A program made the translations under genes and the position numbers. From Neonectria sp. B-13 (lineage: Eukaryota > Ascomycota > Sordariomycetes > Hypocreales > Nectriaceae): DNA of 64,000 nt. The notes under the pieces were generated by a model. It had not been told where the DNA came from. It worked only from the letters and a program-made list of their open reading frames with translations, and ran no database searches. The stretch spans positions 64,010 to 128,009 of the forward strand of contig NOKP01000049.1 of the NCBI GenBank assembly GCA_002682825.1, given 5' to 3'. The first letter of the stretch is position 1. Each line of letters opens with the position of its first letter. Below are positions 1 through 11,978 of this stretch, piece after piece.

Positions 1-642
1 CGCATGGTGGCATCCGGGAGCCTGGTTCTGGTGGCTAGGCACCCGGAACCATTGGCAAATGATGGCGCGACGTTCACGCGCTGGAGGCAGCACGGCGCTG
101 TTGCCCAACAACCCCCAGAGGTGAGCAGAGGAGACGTCTGCAAGCCTGTCAACACGGACCAGGCAATGGCGAGACTCTGGGTTCTTGGCGTCTCGGTGAG
201 AGGGTGCATCCCTGCGCGAGGTGACGATCAGAAGGAAGTCGGAACCTGGTGGCGCACGCGACACTGGTGACATTCGGTGCAACTGTGTCCGCCCTAGATG
301 ACTGGTCTGGTAGGACAACGGGCTGAAGCCATAGGCAGGGGGTTTCTGTCGACAGGTCGACAGGTCAACTCTGGCAGGTAAACTGGCTGAGGCGCCCAAG
401 TGTACAGCACATGCATGGAGTTGTAGATACGGTACGAAGAAGGCAGAGCCAAAGTGAGGCCAACCGGTAGGCAACTCGAGCAGCGCCAGCGTTGCGCACA
501 CACCCATTGCACATTGGCGGGGAGTGTATTGTAGTATTGACCAGCTTCGCCCGGAGTACAAGGTGATAGTCAAGCGCCGAGGCTGAACCTGGCAACTAAG
601 AACAACGCCCTGTTGATAGATTTACAACTCGAAGAAGTGAGG

Positions 643-723
643 CCAATGCCAATGCAATGCCAATGCCAACGCAATGCCAATGCCAACGCAATGCCAATGC
701 AATGCCAATGCGAAGTCAATGCC
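643..723. repeat. CAATGC-type short tandem repeat
   Basis: About 80 bp are built from CAATGC/CCAATG hexamers with an interspersed CCAACG variant, giving a higher-order period of about 18 bp. The repeat lies in non-coding DNA and looks like a simple minisatellite. Confidence 0.85.
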
Positions 724-3700
724 ACTCCCATTGTCAATGCAGCTGCCAACGCTACGCAACGTTGCGAATGAGAGGGCCATGCCATGCTGTCCCCACCCCT
801 CATGCCCGAGTTTCTGCAACATGAGCCGGACTCGAACGATGGGCATCTGAAACGGTTCCGTTGAGTCAGGCCTCAAGAGTTACATGATCGACCGTCACGG
901 CGAGAAACGGGAGAGGCTGGATCGAGGCAGAGAGAGGGGTGGCACGCCGGGCCTGCGAGATTGCAACTCATGCAGCTGGGTCCACGGCATTACTGACAAC
1001 GCATCAGGTCAGCCCAGCCAGCCAGACAGCCAGCCAGGGGAAGGCAACAAGAAGGGGAAAAAAAAAGAAGAGGAGGGCCAAGCCCCGCGATCAGAGAGCC
1101 CAAACTTGAAGGTCAAAAAGCATCGTGGTAGGATAAACGTGCTGGTTCGGCGGGGTTAGCAATTGAGGCCCAAGCAGGAGGCGACACGCGCTGAAGAAGG
1201 CCTTTGGCTACGTCAGAATTGCAGGCGCACTGAATTGATTGCTGCAGAAGCGTCGCCAATTCACGGCACTTTCAATGGGGGTGGGCCTCGCGAGACGCGC
1301 CATGTGTGGTGCTGCGCTTGACCGCCTGGCTTGGGGTGCGACTTTCTTTGCATCTGAATCGACTCACTCACCGTCTCTTACGCCTGGTCTGGGGCCATTG
1401 AGGAGTCATTGGGAGCTATTAAGGATCCATTGCCAGTGGAATGCAGGAATCTGGTGCTGCTTCTGGTGCTGTTCGCGACCGACTGGACCCTTTGACCCCT
1501 CGACCCCCGCTCCCGGGCGCCATAGACACAGTCCACGACTTTCTCTCTCGCAGCTCTCGGCAGCCAGGGCTCCAGCTTTAGGCTCGGGCGGTGGGGCCGT
1601 CCGTTGATGGGGATGGCCCCGGGCAGTGGAGCACCGTGGCACTTTGCGGGAGGGGAGTGAGGCTATCATCACTGCCATTGCCGATTCTGCTGGTAAGCAG
1701 CGCCATCACGGTTTGCCAAGTTGATACATTGTCAGCGAGGAATATTTTGTGTGTGGACAGTAAGCACCGTAGACCTTGACACGGATATGGCTGGGGCTCG
1801 ATGCGAATTGCGCAGTCGTGCTTTCGCAGTACTTTTGGCGGCTGTAACGCTTTGGACATGGGAGATCCGCGACCGCGGGTCGAATTTAGCCGGAACGGCG
1901 AGAGGAGCCGAATCATTGGGCGGAAAGCACGCCGTGGACCGGATCGTTGGATATGTTTTCAGCAGGGGAGCGGGTTGGGGGAGTTGGCGACGGCGTGGCA
2001 CTTGTTGTGCTTTGTGCTTTGTGCTTGGTGATGGCGCAGGGCGCTTACTTGGCCGGTGATGGATGTCCGGTGATATGCGTCTGATGCTGGATAATTAGTG
2101 GAAGTAGATGTGGTGGGATTCAGAGTGCCCTAGAGAAGGAATTGGCGGGCGAACCACGGCCCCCGAAAGAGGAGGAATAGATGCACAACTTCCTCTGATC
2201 CTTCGTCTGTTGTCGGGCGATAGGTGTTGGCCGAAGAGGATGCCCACGAGGAGAAGCGGGAGTACTAACGACAACAACAACTACAGCAGCAGGAGCGGCA
2301 AGTAAGAACGAGGGGGAATGAGATGCATGGGACACTGGGAAGGGAAGGAGGGGTGATAAGCGATAAGAAACCAGATTTGCGACACTGCATGTAGAGGTTG
2401 CAGGCCCATCTGCTAAACTTATCAACTGACGCTCAATGCACAACACATGAGGGGCAATCAAAGACAATCAGAGACAATCCCACATGGTACAACTGCAGTC
2501 ACCAGACTGAAAAGCGCCGGGGACGTGGATCTCTTGATAAGCATCCGTCTTCCATCCAGAGCATCGACGCAGCAATTCACCAGCGCACGAATCCATATGG
2601 TGGGGGTAGACAAAACAGAGAAACCGCCATCGCGGGGTCCTTACCAGCAAGCCAAGCACCAACCAAACTCCAACGCCCATATCGGTGTGAATGCCACAAT
2701 GTCGGTGCGCAGTAAGCGCAAGTGCAAGCCAAGCACGGATGAGGCATGGCGACATGACGTCTTTGGGAGCCCTACACAGTACAGTACGGTAGCAACGTAG
2801 GTAAGGTACGTCCTCCTGGCACACATGCGTCTGGGCCCATTGGGCCCATGTGGGTGCACGACTCGTCCCGTTCGTTGCCTCGTCTGTGGATGGCTCATTG
2901 AGATCAGTGCCTGGCGTGTTTTTCCTGCCGAGTCCTAGACGCCAAATGCGCCCAGCGGATTCGGACGGGAAGCTATCAGTTGTAGGAGGGAAACGGAGGG
3001 AACGTGGCGATAACATCGCGGCCCACCAACGTAACCTCCCTTCTGCGAACTCACTTGTCTCCCAATTCATGTCAAAGCCGATAGCAACTCACACCAAACG
3101 CTCGCTCTCGCTTCCGTAGACCCAGCATAGTCAAACTCAGGCTTTGGACTAGAGAGAGGCTCAGACTCCATTGTCTCAGACCGAAGTGGTCAAGTGACAG
3201 GTGCTAGCGTCACCCGTCCCCGTCATGCTTTGTGTGTTACTCAGACAGCCACCAGCCACCAGCCACCAGCCATCGGCCAACAGCCGACACTCACCGATTA
3301 GAGCAGAAGGAGGGTGCGCGAGCGGGCCGTTTCACAAGGGAACGGGGACGATCTAGTAGGTCCGGCACCGTCTAGGCCGCGGACCATCCCTCCCAGCAGT
3401 GTCCTGGTGGGTGGGTGAGAGGCTTGCCTGCCTTGACACCTCCCCTCTGGGCATGTGAGCCATAGGGATGCCGCGATATCACGTCTGACCTACCTTACTG
3501 ATAATGCAGACCTGGCACAGAGAACGGAAGACGCCTTGAAGACGATAGAGGGGGTCATGTGGTCCTCTGTTGCCCACCCACTAAACAGAGGAGACTGACT
3601 CTAGGACGTGGGATGGAATCATGGGAGGGGCGTGCGAAGGACGAGTCGTAGACATGAAGAGAGATGTTGCTGGGTTCGCCTCAGTTGCGCGTCAGGACTC

Positions 3701-5161
3701 CGGAGCAAAAATACCACCGACAGGACGGCATCGTCTCACCAGGAGATAGAAATCCGGGTTGGGAATGGGGAAATATCGGGACGGTGACCCCCCCTGCAAG
3801 TCCAACTACAGATGTGTTGTGCGTGCTCACTGGATGCGATCCAGACCAGGAGCAAGTTTCGCCAACGCTGGCAACACTGGCTGCATCAAAACGGACTTCA
3901 GCTGAAATCCTCGGCTCGGATGTCTCACCGTCGCTAACCCGTTGCCTCCAGGAACGTAAGTCCTTGAGTCTATGCTGATGTGATCAACGTCGCGGCCTCC
4001 CCTCCCTCGCTACAATCATGACCCGTCTGGCTTGACTACTGTCGCGCGCGCGTCGGCTCACTCGGACGCCCTAAGATATTTCGTGCCCGTTACCTCGGAG
4101 TTTGGAGTGAGGGGAAGCGAAGCCCCGTTCAACTCCGAAGAGGAGGCGGTAAATTAGTAGTCGTCTGGTCGGGGCATTCGAAGGCAAAAAGGCCACGGCA
4201 GCCATTGCCACGGGTCAAGTTTGTGCCGCCGGACATCCAATTGCGAGGATGAGGGGGAGGAGGCGTCACGTCGCAGGTCCTTCCTCTGCGCCAGGATGCG
4301 GCAAGGACGCGATAAAGTCGACGACGCCATTGTTGCCATTGAACAGCGAATCCAATGCGGCAAAGTCTCCAGCATTCAATAATTCTCTCTTCCTTCTCCC
4401 TCTTCGTCTCTGCTGTCCCGTCGTGAATCGGGCCTAAGCCTACGCCCCCCGAATCCCGCATCCTAGGCGATGTCATGGTCCGGGCCTAGGATGACGTTGG
4501 CAATTGGCAAATGGGCAATAAAAAGCCATCCCATCAAATGCAGGTATCCAAGTTTGGCTTGGGCTGTGTGATAGTGGAGCCAACTGCTCTTATCGATAGC
4601 CCACGCCCACGCCACCCCCCGTCGGACGCAGATGGCCCCTGCCGTGGCTCCAAAAAGGGCCCAATGGGCCTCAAAAGACCCACCCATGAACAGCCACTAA
4701 TCCGCTGGTGGCGTAGCGTCAGGCCTTGTTTCGGCCTCTAGTGTGCATCTGAAGCGGATGCAGCCTGTTTCTCCATATCCTGTGACTCACATCGTCGGTG
4801 CGTGGGGAGAGGAGGGCCGTCAAGAAGAGTAAGGTAGGCACGCAGAGCAAGGAGCAGGGCCTAGTAGGCCCCAAAAGTCCAAAGTAAAGTAGTACGAATA
4901 AACGAGAGGAAGCGCAATTTGGAATTGGCAATGGCGGTACAAAGTACCCTTGTTACGGAACAGGCCCGGAATACGGAATACTATGGTGTATGGTCCATGC
5001 CTGACCTGATCTGACCTGGTGTGATGAGCCTGGACTCGTTGGTGTCTTGAAGGCCTGTCGCCAGCCGCCAGCCGCCAGCCCAGGGGAGCCAGTCACGCGG
5101 GGGCCCTGTCGAAAGACGGGTGGGAGATGAGATTATGAGATGATGAGGGACGGGCTACACG

Positions 5162-5218
5162 GAGACGGGGGATGGAAGACGGGGACGGGGACGGGGACGG
5201 GGACGGGATGAGACGGGG
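5162..5218. repeat. GACGGG hexanucleotide microsatellite
   Basis: At least four uninterrupted GGGGAC/GACGGG units are flanked by diverged copies. The G-runs are spaced regularly, so the + strand could form a G-quadruplex. It lies in non-coding DNA. Confidence 0.8.
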
Positions 5219-5639
5219 CGACGAACAGGTTTCCAACCGATTGCGTCCCTCAAGGCGGCGTGCGGGGATAGCAATTGGCAGGAGCAGGAAAGGAACACTC
5301 CGTCAATTGGCGAGCCTGCTTGCACGTTTGCGCCAGAGCCAGCGCCAGCGCCAAACGAAGAAGTTTGAACAACGGATTGAAGTCGTCGACGTTTGGCGTG
5401 GGCGCTGCTGCGCCTTGACGAGTGGGAACGCAGGACCCCCAATCCAACAAAGGGTCTGCAAGCGGGCCCGATTGACGAGATGCAGCGCGCCAAGCGGGTG
5501 GGCGGCACAAGCAGCAACCAGGCCAAGCCAAGGAGAACCCTCCCAGAGGAAAAAGGACCCTTCTATGTAGGGGACGAGTACGGTGTGATCCAGTGGAATG
5601 ACACAAACACGCGCACACGCACAACCATCCAGAGCGAGT

Positions 5640-5965
5640 GCAGACTCTCTTTTGAGAGGTGCGCAACTAAGCGAAACTCGTCACAGCGATTCTCACATGA
5701 GAGGCTCTTGAGAGCGATGCTCGTCTAAGTGGAATTTGCTAGCCAGAGTGAAAGACCCATCACAGCAAAAGGGTTTGCTAGGGTACAGAGTTACTTGTCA
5801 GAGTAAAGACGCCCCTCATCGGAGCCAAAAAGCGAATGCACTGACCAGAGCGAATACGCTTATTACGTAGTCTAGGTAGTTGAGCGAAATTGCTCGCCAG
5901 AGCAAAGATGCTCGACTAAGCGAGCGCCTTTTCTAGGAGATGCTCTCTGATTAGAGCGTCAGCAA
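5640..5965. repeat. degenerate tandem repeat of an AGAGCGAA..GCTCG motif
   Basis: A loosely repeated block of roughly 30-45 bp recurs through this segment. Its core resembles AGCGAAnTTGCTnGCCAGAG followed by an AAAGA(T/C)GCTCG-like half. Clear copies sit near 5720-5755, 5785-5815, 5845-5870 and 5880-5925, with weaker flanking ones. Many copies pair GAGCGA with TCGCTC-like words and so contain small inverted repeats. No coding potential follows the period. The array looks like an old, decayed minisatellite. Confidence 0.55.
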
Positions 5966-6555
5966 CGTTAACCCGACATCTGCATCTAAAGTTCGTCCAC
6001 CTCTTTCATAAAGAGACGATAGTTCTCCCCGCCCATTGAGGACAATGATTCCATGCAACCACGTGACAAACGTGGCGCACCAACGATTCTTGAACCATTG
6101 GGCATTGGGCATCGAAGGAGGAGCGCTCGACTAGGTGCGTAGTTCAAGACACAACCGTCACAAGCAGAGAGCCACACGCCCCGAGAACCTCGACCAACCA
6201 CACCCCTCCATTGCGCCCCCATTTTCCGTATTTTCTCCTGGGCGAAACCATGTTTAACCCAAAAGAGAACCGGGAGGGTTCGAAAGGAAGCCTAGATGGT
6301 GAAGTAGCCGGAGGTGACGGCAGCGATAAGTGCGAGGAGATGCAGACACAGTTGGATGGATAGAAAACATATAGAGGATACCCAGGATATCTACGGATCA
6401 CTAGGGAGGTAGTTCGCAAGCAGGGCAGACACGCCGGCCCTGGGTCAGGTTTGTTGGTGGTTGTGGGCCGTGGTACCCTCGTGGCGTGTCCCAACTGACC
6501 ATGATTGACGGACGGGTAGTTATCAGTGCGACACTATTCTAGATGGACATGGGCA

Positions 6556-6585
6556 TGTGTCTTGGTGTCTTGGTGTCTTGGTGTA
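6556..6585. repeat. GTGTCTTG octanucleotide repeat
   Basis: About three and a half tandem copies of an 8-bp GTGTCTTG unit lie in non-coding DNA. Confidence 0.75.
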
Positions 6586-9123
6586 TGTAGGCAGGGTAGG
6601 GAACGACGCGCATCTGCCGCCAGCAATTTGGCACACTGCGATGGGATAGGACGGGGTGGTTGGATAGATGATGTATGGATGGTTGGGAGGCACGCCCAAG
6701 CAGCGCAACTAGAGGACTAGAGGGCGGGCGATCAGCCAATACACTCCCCAGCGAGACAATTGGCGCCGGGCCTCGTGGACGTTGCCGTCCTGACCAAGCC
6801 ACGAGCGCCTCCATTAAGTGAGATGGAGGGCTGGATGTCGAAGTGTACCATGTCTGGCACGCGATGCGCGCGTACAGTTCGGACGGGTTGTGCTCGTAGT
6901 AGTATGGATGTACGAAGTACCGTACTTTGTAGCCCGAGATGGGGAATTGAGCTACCTAGCTGGCTGCTGAGGTCTCATTAGCACCTTCACCACTGCACAT
7001 TGCCCGCTGCATACCGATGAGGAGCCCGCAGGCCAACATCGCGGCCGCCCTGTCCCCGTCTCTCGCTGCGTTCTGACGAGGCTCGCCAGGTCAGCAAGCA
7101 GTGCCTCATCTAGGTCGGTGTTTCCATCGGCCACTAATGCGCATCAATTGCCCTGGCATGGTTCATGGCCGGGCGCCGTGGGCCATGGTCCCTCTGGCCG
7201 GCGGCGCTTCCTTGACTGTCCATCTCTGTCTGGAGCGTCTTTCGCATTGCTGCATCTTCTCCGCCATTTCAGAACCACCCCTCTCTCATTGAGCCCTTTC
7301 GCTTCGTCATTGTGCTCCACTCAATACCCACTCACACAATAACAACAGCAAACGCAGGACATGGACTTTCACATGTGTTGCAGAGTAGACAGAACGCTCA
7401 AGTGGTGATTGAACGGCCCAGGGCGAAACACCTCGTCATCTCTTCCGCGCAAAAGGCAATGCGAGACATGGAAGTCGACAGCCCAGCTGAAGCCCCAACC
7501 CGGCTCAGCAATTGGCACACGATTGGCCGAAGAGAAGGATGAACAGGAAACACGAGAGACACGCGGAGGAGGAGGAAGGAGGGGGCTTTGTCGCAGTCGC
7601 ACGACGGACTGCCCACCGAAGAACAGAACAAGCCTAGATGTCCTAGACGACGACAAGGGAAGCAGGTGCAGCAGCCACACTTTGATGGATATTTTTGGGG
7701 AGGGTCAGCGTGGGGCGCGACGAATCGCAAGTGACACGCCCCGTGGCTGATGGGCGGTCCCTGATGACCTGGGGTCTTGGGCGCCTTGAGGGTTGCGACT
7801 CACACCTGACTGGTGCGAGACCGATGAGGTGGGGGAGGTGTGGGCATAGCAAGGCCGATATTTTATTCCAAAGTCTTCTTCTTCTGCCGCCCCGATGTCG
7901 CCTTTACACTATAACCATGGGTGACATGCCACCGAAAGAAAAAGAGAAGATCTGCTCTCAGCGCAATTCGCGGTTCCTCGGTCATTGGGGGAACCAATCT
8001 ACGTAGTACAGACACAATTCCGGGACTTCAATGCACCTTGCCTCCCGTTTTCCTTTCTTTTTCCCATTGATGATGCTTGTGGCTGGCTACCTGCCGAAGC
8101 CTCAGCCCGTGAACCGGAGGGAACTGGGAACCGACTGCTGGGCAACAACAGGGAACTGCAGTAGCCTCCAGAGGGGGGATGCAGGGCGCCTGCAGGCCAA
8201 CCAGCCAGCCTCAGCGTTCTAGCTTCTTCCTCCTGGGCTGTGGTCCAGCCCAGTGCTGGGCATCTGGTGCAAGGGGAAAGGGGGGCTTGCTTCAAGGGCT
8301 CAACCCGTCGCGGGAGGGAAGGGGGTGGGGTCCATTGGCCTGTTGTTGAGAGTGAGAGCCCGCAGAGCCCTTCTTCTGGATATTCTTTGGGGGCTGAAAA
8401 AGAAAAGGGAGTGGCGATATCGCATCTCGCATCGTTGCATCGTCGTCGCATTGTCCCATTATTTGTCCCTGCTGCTGCGCTCGCAACCCACGTTTGCTAT
8501 TGCTGCGCACACACCTCCCCCCACTCCGCAGACCCGCTCTCCAAAGGTGCCCCCCCTCCTTCCCGCGCTGCCTCCTGGCAGGCCTGGTCCCTCACAGGAC
8601 GCCACCTCACAATGTCGACCGTCCAGGTCTGGTCAGTTCCAGTGCCCGTGCAAGTGCAAATGAATGCGCCGCCCACCACCAAAGAGAAAAAGGCATCCAA
8701 AGCAAAGGGCTGCCAGACAATAACAGTGTGAGAGTCTGAGAGCCCATTCTGTTCGTACCTCCCGTCCAATTCATTCATCAGTCATCAAACCCGCCTTGTG
8801 CCACCCCTTCCTTTCTCCCTTCCCTTTTCCCCCTCTCCTCTCCTCTCCTAGCACTCTCATTCCTCCCCTTTCAACTATCGTCGTCGGTCCCTCACCCAAC
8901 CCAAATCTCCATCTCGGACGACAACGAAGAAACCCAGCTGGCGCCAATCTCCCCCCGCTTGCATCGCATCGCTAGCACCGGCCATCATCACCATCATCAA
9001 TCGATATCTCGTTCCACTGGGCACCCCCCACGCCCCCTCCCCCTCTTCTCTGACTACTGCGAATTGAGGACGCTGGTCTTCCTACGCTTACACCTTACCT
9101 CGTCTGCCTGCCTGTGCCTGCTT

Positions 9124-9143
9124 GCTCGCTCGCTCGCTCGCTA
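9124..9143. repeat. GCTC tetranucleotide microsatellite
   Basis: Five contiguous GCTC units lie within the pyrimidine-rich region upstream of the SWIRM-domain gene. Confidence 0.75.
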
Positions 9144-9511
9144 GGTTTGGTCTTTCGGGCCCTCCTCCGACTCTCCTCTCTCACAACTTTGGTTTGCTGT
9201 TGCGACCCAATCCATTCCCAATCGGACATTGGTTGTTGAGGGGTCTGCCAACCACTCGACAGTACTTCTTGTGTCTCTCGCTCTCTTCCCTCTCGCTCCC
9301 GTTTTCCCTCTTCCAACTACATTCACACAAACCCTCCCTGTCAATTCACTCTCCCGGGGAATACCAACCCCAATTCGCAGTGCCTCACTCTTACGTGTGT
9401 TTGCGACCTCTTCCCCCTCCCCTGTGTACGTTGTGTGCGTTGTCTTGTGTGTGTGTGGCTCTGTATGCGCACACGCGCGCAAACCGCCCCCCCAAATTTC
9501 AGTGAAATCCA

Positions 9512-9602
9512 TTCATCATCGCATCGCATCGCATCCCACCGCATCGCATCGCGCCAAATCAATCGATCAATCCCCAATCCCAATCCCAATCCCAATCCCA
9601 AA
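9512..9602. repeat. compound CATCG / AATCCC microsatellites in the leader
   Basis: Two adjacent simple repeats are present: repeated GCATC pentamers (about 9520-9552), then repeated AATCCC hexamers (about 9575-9602). Both lie upstream of the SWIRM-domain gene, possibly within its long leader. Confidence 0.75.
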
Positions 9603-10802
9603 TACCCCTTCAACTCCAATTCAGTCAATCATATCCTTCAATCACCCCCCCTGAGAGCAGCCCAGTCGAATCGGCTGTCCGTCCGCGGTCCCCAGATCCC
9701 CGTCACTCGCAGCAACCAACCCTGCGCAAACCCTTGACTCGCCTGTCTGCCACATCATCATCCTCGCCCGACCCAGAAGTCGTCAGGTCGCCGTGCAAAC
9801 TGACTGCCTAGCCGGCTGGCTCGAGACTCATTGTCGTCGAAAGTCATACGGTACCCGTCCCACCACTCTCAGCCCCCGGTCCGCCACGCATCGACAGCGC
9901 CAGCTTGGGCCTCCGAGAGCACCCCGACGGCCCCAGACACTCCCAAACAGTGTCGCCAGTTGAGCACCATTTGCGCCGCAGTCTGCCCATGGTGTCCATT
10001 ATTCGCCCATCTCACAATCGGATGCCCCATCGCAACAATTGCACCGCACCCCGTCATACGGTTGTTGTTGCCCATTGAACGACAAACCCCCCCCCGGCCG
10101 TGTTGAGGCGCCCATACAATTGGATCACATCACCCCATCCACTTACAGCAACGACCACCATCGTGCTTCCTCGAGCGGTCCTCTCCTCACAGCCAACAAT
10201 ACTAATAAAAGCACTTCGGCCACGGCGCCCCAGTGTTCCGATTCTCCCGCTCAAGGTCTTCCTTTTCTCTCCTCTTCAATTCACGTCCACGTCCACCTCT
10301 TCGGCTCCAGGCCTGTCTAAACTCCGTCGCCGCCTAAATTCCGGTCTCCGTCCTACAGGCGTCTTACCACCCAATACCCCCCACCCCTCCCGCCTAAACT
10401 CCGCCATCGCCGCCTCCGCCTCAGCCCTGCTGCCTGTTTCACAGCACCGAGTGCCTAATTGGGACCTATAAGCAGAGGACAATCCAGCAACGCAAACACA
10501 CCAACCCCAAAGGCAGAGTCATACTTTTAGACTCACACCGACAAGAGAGTTTCCTTGCTCACTGTGTGCTACCCTTCGGATTCGCGAACCGTTACGGCTT
10601 CGCCACCCATCCACGTCAGTCGCAGTGACAAAAGGGTGACCATCGCCCATCCCTGGCTGACAAACCACCGTGCGCCATGCAATCTTCCACCACTTTCGAC
10701 AAGAACAAGGCGTCGCCCACCCCTACTCCTACTACAACAACCCAATTTTTCTTCTCCCCTCTCCCTCTCTTCCCCTATCCTCAATCATCCCCAAACAACA
10801 CA

Positions 10803-11978
10803 ATGGCGGACAGTTCCCCCCGCAACACCCACGCGGCTACTTCAATGGCCCCTCCCGCCGTCCCTGCTGCCTCAATGGGCATGGGCTCCAAGAAGCTCGA
10901 CATCACCAGTCTGATGTCGCCCCCCGATCCCGTTCTCGACAGCTTCAGCCATAACCATATCCAAACCGACATGGGAAGGTCTGCCACCGGAGGCAATGGA
11001 ATGTCCTCTTCGACCAAGCACCCAATGCCAATGTCGCCGCCCATCTCTCCCTACAGCAAGCCTATGTCAAGCACCGACGCCCCGGCCACTCCTCCCTCCC
11101 ACCCCGTCAAGGATCCTCTGCTGTATCCCACCGAGGACAACGTCCTCTCTAGTCCTGTGCAGCAGCCTCTCTTCGCCCCCGCCGAGCTCGAGGACCACCG
11201 CCGCATTGTCGACGACCATGTCCGGGCCCGATCACGGGCGTCGTTTGCCGGAGTGCTGCCGCCGAAGCGAGAGGACTACGAGCTGGCCCTCACTTTCCGG
11301 TCGCAGGTCATGAAGCACTTCACGGCGAACCGCAAGGCATGGCTGCGCAAGGAGCGCGCTTTCCTCGAGGCCGACCGACGTGCTGGTGCCCAGCGATACC
11401 ACACCATCCTGCCGGCGGCCAAGTCCGTCGTCGCCGCCAAAGCCCCGCGATCTCAGCGCGCCGACCGGATCTCGAAACCCCAGACTGCCCCACGCGCGAT
11501 CCGCACCCACCCCGGCACCAACACCCCCGGCCCCATGCGACCCACTGCTCCCAGGCCCAGAGTTAGTGCCACGCCCGAACCGTCGCGACGGGTTGTCGCC
11601 CCCAACCGCGAGGATAAGGACTTCAAGGCACTGCCCAACTACTGCCCGCCACTCAACTCTCTGCCGAACCGACCCAACAGTCTCAAGGTGGATTGGAAGG
11701 GCCAGCCAATTGATCTCAGCAGCGACCCCCACGCCATGCTCCTGCATCCTGATGAGTTGACCCTGGCGGGGAATCTGCGGCTGGACTGCGCGACGTACTT
11801 GACTAGCAAGCGTCGCATCTTCGAGCGACGATTGCAGTGTCTGCGCAATGGCAAGGAGTTCCGCAAGACGGATGCGCAACAGGCTTGCAAGATTGACGTC
11901 AACAAGGCCTCAAAGCTGTGGACCGCATTTGACAAAGTCGGTTGGCTCGACGCTGACTGGGTGCGCCAGTACCTCTAA
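10803..11978 (+). CDS. SWIRM domain protein, FUN19/Laf-like
   Basis: This single-exon gene encodes 391 residues from the ATG at 10803, which has A at -3. An in-frame ATG at 10677 would add 42 Ser/Thr/Pro-rich residues that look like translated leader; that start cannot be excluded. The N-terminal two thirds are Pro/Ser/Ala-rich and disordered, with an early MSPPDP motif. The C-terminal 90 or so residues, from FKALPNYCPP to the end, match a SWIRM domain: the LHPDEL segment, CATYLTSKRRIF, and a terminal SKLWTAFDKVGW helix. SWIRM domains are helical DNA- and histone-binding modules of chromatin complexes. The arrangement of a disordered arm and a terminal SWIRM fits yeast Fun19 and fission yeast Laf1/Laf2, which associate with histone deacetylase machinery. 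The domain call is strong; the role in chromatin repression is family inference. A gene-free stretch of about 10 kb lies upstream. Confidence 0.85.
   Translation: MADSSPRNTHAATSMAPPAVPAASMGMGSKKLDITSLMSPPDPVLDSFSHNHIQTDMGRSATGGNGMSSSTKHPMPMSPPISPYSKPMSSTDAPATPPSHPVKDPLLYPTEDNVLSSPVQQPLFAPAELEDHRRIVDDHVRARSRASFAGVLPPKREDYELALTFRSQVMKHFTANRKAWLRKERAFLEADRRAGAQRYHTILPAAKSVVAAKAPRSQRADRISKPQTAPRAIRTHPGTNTPGPMRPTAPRPRVSATPEPSRRVVAPNREDKDFKALPNYCPPLNSLPNRPNSLKVDWKGQPIDLSSDPHAMLLHPDELTLAGNLRLDCATYLTSKRRIFERRLQCLRNGKEFRKTDAQQACKIDVNKASKLWTAFDKVGWLDADWVRQYL

Larger units (their letters stand above)
1..10676. other. gene-poor region and long leader upstream of the SWIRM gene
   Basis: I found no supportable gene in this stretch. 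Open frames are short, overlap on both strands, lack recognisable domains and cannot be joined by plausible introns. It holds simple repeats (listed separately), a degenerate array near 5.65-5.96 kb and, from about 8.8 kb to 10.7 kb, strongly pyrimidine-rich DNA typical of a fungal core promoter and 5' leader. The region may contain cis-regulatory DNA or a non-coding transcript for the SWIRM gene that follows, but this is inference from position and composition. Confidence 0.6.

Noticed and set aside
2468..3070. 200-codon minus-strand frame
   Set aside because: No recognisable domain, Cys/Arg/Trp-rich composition and overlapping frames on both strands; looks like chance in GC-rich DNA.
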